From CADEEN01 sp040384625 (lineage in GTDB: Bacteria; Pseudomonadota; Gammaproteobacteria; Burkholderiales; Burkholderiaceae_C), in NCBI GenBank assembly GCA_040384625.1, contig JAZKIW010000042.1:43944-107943 (forward strand): a stretch of DNA of 64,000 nt, given 5' to 3'. The position numbers and the translations under genes are program-made. Numbering within the stretch: position 1 is the first letter of the stretch; each line of letters starts with the position of its first letter. This document shows, piece after piece, positions 1-6,966 of the stretch. Under the pieces are notes generated by a model. That model made no database searches. It had not been told where the DNA came from and worked only from the letters and a program-made list of their open reading frames with translations.

Positions 1-337
1 GATGGTCGGCGTCAACGTGGTGGCTGCCGACACCGACGAGGAAGCGGCGTGGTGTTTCACATCGATCCAGCAACGCTTTCTCGGCATGCAGCGCGGACAC
101 CGCGGGCCGCTGCCCCGACCCATCGATCCGGCCCTGCTGGAGAGGATGTGGACGGCGCAGGAGAAGGCGGGTGTGCAGCGCATGCTGGCCGCGGCAGCGG
201 TCGGCTCGGCGGCCAGCGTGCGGCAGCAGCTCGACGCGATTGTCGACCGCACGGCCGCCGACGAGCTGATCGTGGCGGGTGCGATCCATGACCACCAGGC
301 GAGGTTGCGGTCTTACGAGCTGCTGGCGCGCCTGTAG
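1..337 (+). CDS. LLM-class flavin-dependent oxidoreductase, C-terminal fragment
   Basis: This is the last 111 or so codons of a gene that enters from the left edge; the reading frame is open to the first base. The sequence, with 'DTDEEAAWCFTSIQQRF' near its start and 'VRQQLDAIVDRTAADELIVAG' near its end, matches the C-terminal part of bacterial luciferase-like (LLM) monooxygenases, where a conserved arginine-rich helix is followed by 'ELxxxG' and a final helix. These enzymes use reduced flavin; the substrate is unknown. It converges on the minus-strand DUF2145 gene, whose stop codon starts at the very next base. The family call rests on general pattern only, since the catalytic half is outside the window. 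Confidence 0.7.
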   Translation, partial: MVGVNVVAADTDEEAAWCFTSIQQRFLGMQRGHRGPLPRPIDPALLERMWTAQEKAGVQRMLAAAAVGSAASVRQQLDAIVDRTAADELIVAGAIHDHQARLRSYELLARL

Positions 338-1255
338 TCAGTCCAGAGCCACGACACGGTCGCCCGCAGCCGGCCGGCAGCCATCGGCGATCGGCTCCCA
401 GCCACGGCGCACCACCACCTGGCGCTCGTCATGGCACAGCTCGATGCGTTCGGCGCCCGGGACCTGCTCGCGCACGAAGGCCTCGATCGATGCCGGCATG
501 CTGGTGCGAAAGCGCAATGCGAACAGATCTTCCTGCGGATGGTCGTCACTGTGCAGCCAGGGGACGAAAGCGGCAGCGAACATCAACGCGTGCGAGGCGA
601 CCTCGATCGGCGCAGGCGCGTAGCGGCGCTCGACGAGCCAGGCCTGGGCACGCCCGCGCAGCGATTCACCGTCAGCCAGCTCTCCCCAGGCGGTGGCGAG
701 CAGTTCGATCACCCATTGGTTGCAGTTCTGGTAGCGCAGGCTGGAGGGGTGGGCGTTGGCGCTGTAGGCCGCCGCCAGCAAGCGCAGCGCGCGTGCCTTG
801 TCGAGGGCGGCTCGTTCGAGGGCGGCGGCCGCGTCGCGCGGCAGCAGCACGATCGACACGTAGCCGATGGCCGGGTCGTCAGTGCCGAACAGGAAGCCGG
901 CCAGGCCCTGGTCGTACAGGCGCGGTCGGCCTTCGTCGCAGGCGTAATAAAGCTGGCGCACCGACCACGGCGTGTTCTCGCTGGCCTTGAGGCTGAGGCC
1001 GGCATGCGAGTAGCGCACGCCGAAGCGCTGCAGGTCCAGTCCCGAGCGCGCGATCAGGGCGATGGCCTGGCCCGAAGCTTCGAGTTCGCCGCGCGCGATG
1101 GCCGCGAAGCGCAGCAGGCGGTCCTGCTGCGGGGCCGTCAGCGCCGAAGTGCGGTCGCAGAAGCGCAGTGAGTCCGACGACGCGTGGCTGCCGGCCGCGC
1201 AGACCATCAACCCCGTCAGCAGGCCGAGCGCCCGCTGCCTTGAGCCCCGATTCAA
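338..1255 (-). CDS. Secreted DUF2145 family protein
   Basis: A 305-aa protein of unknown function that I recognise as DUF2145. The conserved features are the Cys-containing start of the mature part ('FCDRTSALTAPQQDRLLRF'), 'ALIARSGLDLQRFGVRYSHAG', 'WSVRQLYYACDEGR', 'YDQGLAGFLFGTDDP' and 'YQNCNQWVIELL'. The His, Cys and Asn-Cys-Asn motifs resemble NlpC/P60-like lipid or peptide amidases (LRAT-type), but this is inference. An N-terminal signal peptide is visible (residues 1-25, hydrophobic 'LGLLTGLMVCAAGSHA'). The start is TTG, chosen because it overlaps the stop of the upstream gene in TTGA, so the two are probably translationally coupled and act together in the periplasm. Confidence 0.75.
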   Translation of the reverse strand: MNRGSRQRALGLLTGLMVCAAGSHASSDSLRFCDRTSALTAPQQDRLLRFAAIARGELEASGQAIALIARSGLDLQRFGVRYSHAGLSLKASENTPWSVRQLYYACDEGRPRLYDQGLAGFLFGTDDPAIGYVSIVLLPRDAAAALERAALDKARALRLLAAAYSANAHPSSLRYQNCNQWVIELLATAWGELADGESLRGRAQAWLVERRYAPAPIEVASHALMFAAAFVPWLHSDDHPQEDLFALRFRTSMPASIEAFVREQVPGAERIELCHDERQVVVRRGWEPIADGCRPAAGDRVVALD

Positions 1256-1728
1256 AGCGTGACGGCGCGCGGGTCCAGGTCGCCGCGCCAGTCGTCGGCA
1301 AGCAGCAGGAAGAAGGCCTCGCGCGGGTTTGCGCCTTGAGCGGCGCGCGCGAACTCGACGCCATAGGGGCGCTGCCGAGCGTTGACGACGTCGCCGACCG
1401 CAAGGGCGCGCTCGGCCAGCGCCTGCTTCGGCAGGGTCAGCCAGATCGGACCGCCTTCGCTACGCGGCGCAGCTGCCTGCAGGGCCAGGCGGAGCATGCC
1501 GGGGCGCTCGACCAGCTCGGCGACTTCGATGACGCGGTAGTCGCCTTCGGCCACCGCCTTGCCGGGCGACGATGCGTTGCTCGAACCGGTGATGGAGTCG
1601 GAGAGGCTGCCGACCGAGGCCGAGCCGGCGCTCGACGCTGACGAGGTCAGGCTGTCGGCCCGGCAAGGTGACGATAGGGCCAAGGCGAACAGGCTGATGC
1701 CGATCAGGCGCGTGGGTGTCAGGGTCAT
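1252..1728 (-). CDS. Hypothetical secreted protein, partner of the DUF2145 gene
   Basis: A 158-aa protein with a clear signal peptide (residues 1-24, ending 'SSPCRADS'), then a Ser/Gly-rich low-complexity linker (residues 25-53) and a compact C-terminal domain of about 100 residues with 'RVIEVAELVERPGMLRLALQ' and 'AFFLLLADDWRGDLDPR'. I do not recognise a named domain. It overlaps the start of the DUF2145 gene by four bases, and this pair is often seen together in Burkholderiales and Pseudomonas (from memory). Periplasmic location is inferred from the signal peptide. The ATG is preceded by a purine-rich stretch with AGGAA. No enzymatic motif is visible. Confidence 0.65.
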   Translation of the reverse strand: MTLTPTRLIGISLFALALSSPCRADSLTSSASSAGSASVGSLSDSITGSSNASSPGKAVAEGDYRVIEVAELVERPGMLRLALQAAAPRSEGGPIWLTLPKQALAERALAVGDVVNARQRPYGVEFARAAQGANPREAFFLLLADDWRGDLDPRAVTL

Positions 1729-1785
1729 CGGGGTTCCTCAGTGCGTGGGCTCGTGACAGCGACAGGATAGCGCGCGGCGCCGCGC

Positions 1786-2514
1786 CTACACCGCCAGCAA
1801 GGCCTTCAGGCTGCCGATCTGCCAGACCATCACCACGCCCAGCGTGCACGTCGACACGCCGATCAGGGCGCTCATCGCGTGTTGCAGGCGGCCCAGATAA
1901 GTTGCCGACAGTTTCATCGGAATGGCGATCGCCGCCGACAGGGCGGCCATGCCGAGGATCGAGCCGACGCCGAACAGCGCGATGTAGCCCAGGCCGAGCG
2001 CCACCGAGGGCACCGCCTGCAGGCTCAGCACGACCAAGGCGGCCGATCCGGCCAGGCCATGCATCATGCCGATGGCCAGGGCACGCAGCGGCCACTCTCG
2101 CGGCGCGTGCTCGTGGTGGTGCGCCGAGCCGGCATGGGCGCCTTCGCCGCGGTGGCTGTGGGCGTGCACGTGCGGCGGCTGCGGGGCGTGGGTGTGAACG
2201 TGGAAGTGGACCCTGTCGCGCCACAGCCGGCGCAGCACATCGGCGCCGAGCACGATCAGCATCAGACCGACTGCGGTCTCCAGCCCCTTTTCCAGGCCGG
2301 GTGAGATGACCTGGCCCAGCGCGAGCACCGCGCCGGCGAAGAGCATCAGCGTGAGGGTGTGGCCGATGCCCCAGGCGATGCCTTGTCGCAGCGTGCGCGC
2401 GAGCGAGTTCTGCTGCCGCGAGGCCAAGGTGGCCACGGCGGCCAGGTGGTCAGCCTCGGTGGCGTGCTGCATGCCCAGCAACAGGCCGACGACGAGGATC
2501 GACAGTGCGGTCAC
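1786..2514 (-). CDS. Nickel/cobalt permease, HoxN/UreH (NicO) type
   Basis: A 242-aa integral membrane protein. The first membrane helix carries 'GLLLGMQHATEADHLAAV', the HX4DH signature of the nickel/cobalt transporter and UreH families. A long cytoplasmic or periplasmic loop in the middle (about residues 90-130) is rich in histidine ('HFHVHTHAPQPPHVHAH', 'HHHEHAP'), as expected for nickel capture. At least five hydrophobic segments follow the family plan. Start: GTG at 2512-2514, overlapping the hypB stop as GTGA. It is the last gene of the hydrogenase operon, so the likely job is supplying Ni2+ to HypA/HypB. Cobalt transport cannot be excluded. Confidence 0.82.
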   Translation of the reverse strand: MTALSILVVGLLLGMQHATEADHLAAVATLASRQQNSLARTLRQGIAWGIGHTLTLMLFAGAVLALGQVISPGLEKGLETAVGLMLIVLGADVLRRLWRDRVHFHVHTHAPQPPHVHAHSHRGEGAHAGSAHHHEHAPREWPLRALAIGMMHGLAGSAALVVLSLQAVPSVALGLGYIALFGVGSILGMAALSAAIAIPMKLSATYLGRLQHAMSALIGVSTCTLGVVMVWQIGSLKALLAV

Positions 2515-3371
2515 GGAAGGGCTTCCGCGGACGTGATGGCATGCGTGCGCAGCCAGTCGTACCAGGCCGGCATGCCTTCGCCGGTCTCGGCCGAGACGTG
2601 CAGCACCTCGATGTCCGGATTGACCGTGCGCGCGTAGGCGATGCAGCGCTCGACATCGAAGCGCAGGTGCGGCAGCAGATCGATCTTGTTCAGCAGCATC
2701 AGGCCGGCGGCGCGGAACATGTGGGGGTACTTGATTGGCTTGTCTTCGCCCTCGGTGACCGACAGGATCACCACCTTGGTGCGCTCGCCGAGGTCGAACA
2801 GTGCCGGGCACACCAGGTTACCGACGTTCTCGATCATCAGGATCGAGCCGCGCGGCGGATTGAGCTGATGCAAGCCGCGCGCCAGCATGTCGGCCTCGAG
2901 ATGGCACCCGGCACCGGTGTTGATCTGGATCACTTTGGCGCCGGTAGCGCGGATGCGCTCGGCATCGTTGATCGTCGCCTGGTCGCCTTCGATGACGCTG
3001 ATCTGCTGCTCGCCCTTCAGGTCGCGCAGCGTGCGTTCGAGCAGCGAGGTCTTGCCCGAGCCCGGCGAGCTGACCAGGTTCAGCGCCAGGATGTCGCGTC
3101 CGGCGAGCCAGCCGCGGTTGCGCTCGGCGATGAGCTGGTTCTTGGCCAGGATCGCCTGTTCGAGCTCGATCGTCGCGCCAGGGGCGTGCGTGTGCGCGTG
3201 CAGCCCGGCACCATGACCGTGGTCGTGCGGATGCTCGTGATCGTGGCCATGCCCATGATCGTGATCATGGGTGTGGGTGTGCCCGTCGGCATGGGTGTGT
3301 GTGGTCGCACCGGTCTGCATGTCGGTCATCACCGTGGTCTTCGAGTCGGAACAGCCGCAGGTCGTGCACAT
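2511..3371 (-). CDS. hypB: Hydrogenase nickel incorporation GTPase HypB
   Basis: A 286-aa HypB that inserts Ni2+ into the hydrogenase large subunit with GTP hydrolysis. The N-terminus starts MCTTCGC, the high-affinity nickel site of the CxxCGC type. It is followed by an exceptionally His/Asp-rich stretch (about residues 24-63) for nickel storage. The P-loop GTPase domain shows 'NLVSSPGSGKTSLLERTL' (Walker A), 'VIEGDQAT', 'ENVGNLVCPALFDLG' with the metal-site Cys, and 'LLNKIDLL' (NKxD). ATG overlaps the hypA stop by one base (TGATG), and its own stop overlaps the permease start. It acts in the cytoplasm with HypA. Confidence 0.97.
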   Translation of the reverse strand: MCTTCGCSDSKTTVMTDMQTGATTHTHADGHTHTHDHDHGHGHDHEHPHDHGHGAGLHAHTHAPGATIELEQAILAKNQLIAERNRGWLAGRDILALNLVSSPGSGKTSLLERTLRDLKGEQQISVIEGDQATINDAERIRATGAKVIQINTGAGCHLEADMLARGLHQLNPPRGSILMIENVGNLVCPALFDLGERTKVVILSVTEGEDKPIKYPHMFRAAGLMLLNKIDLLPHLRFDVERCIAYARTVNPDIEVLHVSAETGEGMPAWYDWLRTHAITSAEALP

Positions 3372-3700
3372 CACGCCACCTCCATGGTCTTGATCTTCAG
3401 TTCCTCGCCGCTGACGAGGTGCAGGTCCGCACTGCCGCAGTTGCAGCGGCCGTAGAGCGCCGACAGCGGCACGTCGGCCCCGCAGTCGCGGCACAGGGCG
3501 CTTCCGGGTACTTCGATGATCTCCAGCGTGGCGCCGTCGAGCAGGGTGCCCTTACTGCAGACGTCGAAGCAAAAGCGCAGCGCGTCGGGCATGACCGCCG
3601 AGAGCTTGCCGACCTCGAGCGTGACACGGCGCACCGCGGCCCCTTTGGCCTGCTCGCTGCAGATGGCGACGACGCTGCGGGTGATGCCGAGTTCGTGCAT
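3371..3700 (-). CDS. hypA: Hydrogenase/urease nickel chaperone HypA
   Basis: A 109-aa HypA of normal length. The mature N-terminus Met-His-Glu (MHEL) supplies the Ni2+ ligands. The zinc site is formed by 'CRDCG' (about residues 70-74) and 'GRCNCGSAD' (about 84-92); the second pair is spaced CxC instead of the commoner CxxC, so one Zn ligand may be shifted. HypA passes nickel with HypB to the large subunit precursor. It is the first gene after a 90-bp gap that holds a nested inverted repeat downstream of hypE, so it may lie in a sub-operon hypA-hypB-permease. Confidence 0.95.
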   Translation of the reverse strand: MHELGITRSVVAICSEQAKGAAVRRVTLEVGKLSAVMPDALRFCFDVCSKGTLLDGATLEIIEVPGSALCRDCGADVPLSALYGRCNCGSADLHLVSGEELKIKTMEVA

Positions 3701-3723
3701 GGTCAGGCCGAGCGCCGGGCCGT

Positions 3724-3775
3724 CCCAAGGGAGGCCTGCTCCCCCTCGGGGGGGCGCGAAAGCGGTGAGCTTGGG
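3724..3775. repeat. Intergenic nested inverted repeat between hypE and hypA
   Basis: The 90-bp gap holds an outer inverted repeat, cccaag (3724-3729) with cttggg (3770-3775), and an inner near-perfect hairpin ccccc-tc-ggggg (3741-3752, G run to 3754). The GC-rich block with 'CCCCCAAGCTCACCGCTTTCGC' character resembles dispersed intergenic repeats I associate with Rubrivivax/Leptothrix-type genomes (memory, not checked). It could act as an mRNA-stability stem between hypE and hypA or as a REP-like element. No second copy was noticed in this window. Confidence 0.55.
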
Positions 3776-3790
3776 GGCACCATATCGCTG

Positions 3791-4867
3791 CTAACAGATG
3801 CGCGGCAGCTGTTCGCCGACCAGCATGTCGACGATGCGCTCACCGCCGAAGCCGGTCTTCAGCACGACCAGGCCGTGCGATTCGTCGGTCACCTCGCCGA
3901 TCACGGCGGCATGGCGGCCCGCCGGGTGCGCGCGCATGGCCGCAAGCACGTGCGGCGCCGAGTCGGGCGGCACGATCGCGACCAGCTTGCCCTCGTTGGC
4001 CAGGTACAGCGGGTCGAGGCCGAGGATCTCGCAGGCGCCCTTGACCTCGTCGCGCAAGGGCAGCGCGCTCTCGTCGATGCGGATGGCCACCTGCGAGCTG
4101 GCGGCGAACTCGTTCAGGACGGTGGCCACGCCACCGCGTGTCGCGTCGCGCAGGCAGTGGATGTCCGGGCAGGCGGCGAGCATCACCGCCACCAGACCGT
4201 TGAGCGCCTGGCAATCGCTCTGGACATCGGACTGCAGGGCCAGTTGCTGGCGCGCAATCAGGATCGCGGTGCCGTGGTCGCCGAGCGTGCCGTTGACGAT
4301 CACGGCATCGCCTGGCCGCGCATGGGTGGCCGAGATCGACACGCCGGCCGGCACGACGCCGATGCCCGCCGTGTTGATGAACAGCTTGTCGGCCGCACCA
4401 CGCTCGACGACCTTGGTGTCGCCCGTGACGATGGCCACGCCGGCCTCGGAAGCCACGCGTTTCATGCTGGCGACAACGCGGCGCAGGGTCTCGACCGGCA
4501 GGCCCTCCTCGATCACCATGCCGCAGGACAGGTACAGCGGCCGCGCGCCGCTGACCGCCAGGTCGTTGACCGTGCCGGCGACCGCCAACGTACCGATGTC
4601 GCCGCCGGGAAAAAACAGCGGGTCCACGACATAGCTGTCGGTCGTGAACGCCAGCCGGTCGCCAAGCGCGGTCAGGCCCGCCAGTGGCACGAGGGCTTGG
4701 TCTTCGAGCGGCGCGAGCAGTGGGTTGTCGAAGGCGCCGAGGAAGACGTCCTCGATCAGATTGCGCATCGCCTTGCCGCCGCTGCCGTGGGCCAGCGTGA
4801 CGTGGGCGTCGCGCAGGGTGCCGCGACGGCGCGCCGCGAGGGCGATCACGTTCGCTCGATCGTTCAT
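3791..4867 (-). CDS. hypE: Hydrogenase expression/formation protein HypE
   Basis: A 358-aa PurM-like ATPase that dehydrates the C-terminal thiocarboxamide to thiocyanate, making the cyanide ligands of the NiFe site. It shows 'TLAHGSGGKAMRNLI' near the N-terminus, 'TTDSYVVDPLFFPGGDIGTLAVAGTVNDLAVSGA' (ATP/Mg site), 'ATRGGVATVLNEFA' and ends in 'PRIC', the invariant C-terminal cysteine that HypF carbamoylates. The ATG at 4865-4867 overlaps the hypD stop in ATGA. Length and every landmark are normal. Confidence 0.97.
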   Translation of the reverse strand: MNDRANVIALAARRRGTLRDAHVTLAHGSGGKAMRNLIEDVFLGAFDNPLLAPLEDQALVPLAGLTALGDRLAFTTDSYVVDPLFFPGGDIGTLAVAGTVNDLAVSGARPLYLSCGMVIEEGLPVETLRRVVASMKRVASEAGVAIVTGDTKVVERGAADKLFINTAGIGVVPAGVSISATHARPGDAVIVNGTLGDHGTAILIARQQLALQSDVQSDCQALNGLVAVMLAACPDIHCLRDATRGGVATVLNEFAASSQVAIRIDESALPLRDEVKGACEILGLDPLYLANEGKLVAIVPPDSAPHVLAAMRAHPAGRHAAVIGEVTDESHGLVVLKTGFGGERIVDMLVGEQLPRIC

Positions 4868-6009
4868 GCCGCGACCTTTTGCGACGTCAACCGAGAGGTG
4901 TCGATGCGCCCGTACTGGTAGTGCGCCGCGCAGGCGCCTTCGCTCGACACCATCAGCGAGCCGAGCGGCGTTTCCGGCGTGCAGGCGCTGCCGAAGACCT
5001 TGCACTGCTGCGGTTTGATCACGCCCTTCAGCACCTCGCCGCACTGGCAGGACTTGGGGTCGGCAATCTTCAGGTTCGGCATCGAAAAGCGGCGCTCGGC
5101 ATCGAAGGCGGCGAATCCCTCGCGCACGCGAACGCCGGAATGGTCGATCGAGCCGAGCCCTCGCCACTCGAAGAACTCGCGCAGTTCGAACACCTGCTGG
5201 ATCGCATCGAGCGCCGCCGAGTTGCCGGCCTCGGGGACGATACGTCCGTACTGGTTCTCGACCTCGGCGCGACCCTCGGCAATCTGCTTCAGCACCATCC
5301 ACATCGCCTGCAGCACGTCGAGCGGCTCGAAGCCGGCGATGGTGATCGGCTTGCCGTAATGCTGGGCGATGAAGTCGAAGGGCCGCGTGCCGATCACCAT
5401 GCTCACGTGTCCCGGGCCGAGGAAGCCGTCGAGGTGCATGTCGGGCGAATCGAGGATCGCCTTGATCGTTGGGATGATCGTGATGTGGTTGCAGAAGAGC
5501 GAGAAGTTGCGGATGCCATCGGCCTGGGCCTGCAGCACGGTCATCGCCGTACTCGGCATCGTGGTCTCGAAGCCCAGGCCGAAGAAGATCACCTCGCGGG
5601 CGGGGTGTTCGCGCGCCAGCTTCAACGCATCGAGGGGCGAATAGACCATGCGCACATCGGCGCCCTCGGCCTTGGCCTGCAGCAGGCTCTTCTTCGATCC
5701 GGGCACGCGCATCGCATCGCCGAAGGTCGCGAAAATCACTTCCGGGCGTTCGGCCAGCGCGACGCAGTCGTCGACCCGACCCATCGGCAGCACGCAGACC
5801 GGACAGCCGGGGCCGTGCACGAACTCGACGCTGTCGGGCAGCAGTTGCTGGATGCCGTAGCGAAAGATCGAGTGTGTGTGGCCGCCGCAGACTTCCATGA
5901 TCTGCAGCGGACGCTGCTTGGCGCGCTCGATGCCCGCGAGCAGGCCGTTGATCTCGTGCGCGAGCCCCTTGGCTTTGGCCGGGTCGCGGAACTCGTCGAC
6001 GTATTTCAT
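4864..6009 (-). CDS. hypD: Hydrogenase formation protein HypD
   Basis: A 381-aa HypD, the scaffold on which Fe(CN)2CO is assembled with HypC. Family landmarks: 'IMEVCGGHTHSIFRYGI', 'FVHGPGCPVCVLP', 'FGDAMRVPGS', 'FFGLGFETTMP', 'GFLGPGHVSMVIG' and the C-terminal [4Fe-4S] cysteine cluster 'CQCGEVLKGVIKP' ... 'CKVFGSACTPETP' ... 'SSEGACAAHYQY'. The ATG overlaps the upstream SIS gene stop (ATGA) and its stop overlaps hypE. Cytoplasmic. The enzyme is complete and shows no oddities. Confidence 0.97.
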   Translation of the reverse strand: MKYVDEFRDPAKAKGLAHEINGLLAGIERAKQRPLQIMEVCGGHTHSIFRYGIQQLLPDSVEFVHGPGCPVCVLPMGRVDDCVALAERPEVIFATFGDAMRVPGSKKSLLQAKAEGADVRMVYSPLDALKLAREHPAREVIFFGLGFETTMPSTAMTVLQAQADGIRNFSLFCNHITIIPTIKAILDSPDMHLDGFLGPGHVSMVIGTRPFDFIAQHYGKPITIAGFEPLDVLQAMWMVLKQIAEGRAEVENQYGRIVPEAGNSAALDAIQQVFELREFFEWRGLGSIDHSGVRVREGFAAFDAERRFSMPNLKIADPKSCQCGEVLKGVIKPQQCKVFGSACTPETPLGSLMVSSEGACAAHYQYGRIDTSRLTSQKVAA

Positions 6010-6680
6010 CGCGGCAGCCCTCCGCGCTCGTCGGCGAGCAAGGTGTGCACCAGGTCCCAGACGATGTGATAGATCGCGACGTGCGTTTCCTGGATCCGGT
6101 GCACGCTGTCGCTCTCGACCACCAGGCAGTGGTCGAGGGCCGCGCTCGCGGCCATCGCGCCGCCATCGTGGCCCGACAGGCCGAAGGTCGCGACGCCCAT
6201 CTTCTTGGCGGTGTCGAAGGCCTTCAGCAGGTTGGCCGAGTTGCCACTGGTTGAGATGCCGATCAGCCCGTCGCCGCGCCGCGCCAGCGCGATCAGCGGG
6301 CGCACGAAGATGTGGTCGATGCCGACATCGTTGCCTACCGCGGTCAGCATGGCGGTGTCGGCGACTAGGTTCACCGCCGCCAACGCAGGCCGGCCAGCGG
6401 TGATCGGGTGCTCGAACTCGACCGCGACATGCGCCGCGTCGCAGCTCGATCCGCCATTGCCCATCGTGAACAGACGGCCGTCGCGCTGGTAGATTGCGGC
6501 GATCGCATGCGCCATCGCCACGATCCGCTCGCCGTTGCGGGCGAAGAAGTCGCGCTTCACCGCCACGCTGTCCTCAGCCTTCAGGCGCACCGCATCGAGC
6601 AGGGCCAGGTCGAGCTTGCCCGCATCCTGCTTGCCACCATGCAGGAAGGGGTACAGCGATTGCAGGGCTTCGTGTGCCAT
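6006..6680 (-). CDS. SIS-domain protein (GmhA/DiaA-like) inside the hyp operon
   Basis: A 224-aa protein with a single sugar isomerase (SIS) domain related to sedoheptulose-7-phosphate isomerase GmhA. Visible motifs are 'LFTMGNGGSSCDAAHVAVEFEHP' (phosphosugar loop), 'LTAVGNDVGIDHIFVRPL', 'DGLIGISTSGNSANLLKA' and 'HRIQETHVAIYHIVWDLVH' (catalytic Glu/His region of GmhA). It is locked between hypC and hypD: 10 bp after hypC and overlapping hypD in ATGA, so it is co-translated with maturation proteins. SIS genes recur in group 1h hydrogenase clusters (memory), but their role is unknown. A sugar-phosphate step in lipopolysaccharide synthesis is unlikely to be the job here. Confidence 0.85.
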   Translation of the reverse strand: MAHEALQSLYPFLHGGKQDAGKLDLALLDAVRLKAEDSVAVKRDFFARNGERIVAMAHAIAAIYQRDGRLFTMGNGGSSCDAAHVAVEFEHPITAGRPALAAVNLVADTAMLTAVGNDVGIDHIFVRPLIALARRGDGLIGISTSGNSANLLKAFDTAKKMGVATFGLSGHDGGAMAASAALDHCLVVESDSVHRIQETHVAIYHIVWDLVHTLLADERGGLPR

Positions 6681-6690
6681 CAGACGGCTC

Positions 6691-6966
6691 TCATGCCGAG
6701 GCGCGCATGGCCTCGATCTCGGCCTGGGCCTCGCCCAGCTCGGTCAGCAGGGCCAGCGTGCGCGCCGCCTCGTCGGCGTCGATGCGGCTCATCGCGAAGC
6801 CGACGTGCACCAACACCCAGTCGCCCAGGCAGGCCAGCGGCGGATGGGCGTCGTCGACGATGCAGGCGATGTTGATGACACGCCGCACGCCGCCGACCTC
6901 GACCATCGCCAGCTTGCGCAGCGGGTCGTGCACGTCGACGATCAGACCGGGGATGCCGAGGCACAT
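6691..6966 (-). CDS. hypC: Hydrogenase assembly chaperone HypC
   Basis: A 91-aa HypC/HybG/HupF chaperone. It begins MCLGIPG, with the essential Cys2 that binds the Fe(CN)2CO unit, and continues with 'VGGVRRVINIACI', 'LGDWVLVHVGFAMSRID' typical of the family, and a C-terminal helix. It shuttles the iron unit between HypD and the large subunit. Its ATG lies inside hypF: the genes overlap by 25 bp (6942-6966) in different frames, which is longer than the 4-bp overlaps elsewhere in the operon and suggests coupled translation. The SIS gene follows after 10 bp. Confidence 0.95.
   Translation of the reverse strand: MCLGIPGLIVDVHDPLRKLAMVEVGGVRRVINIACIVDDAHPPLACLGDWVLVHVGFAMSRIDADEAARTLALLTELGEAQAEIEAMRASA

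Noticed and set aside
3299..4921. Long plus-strand open frame of 540 codons opposite hypA/hypE
   Set aside because: It is antisense to well-recognised hyp genes, has Gly/Arg/His-biased composition and no domain. In high-GC DNA such shadow frames are normal.
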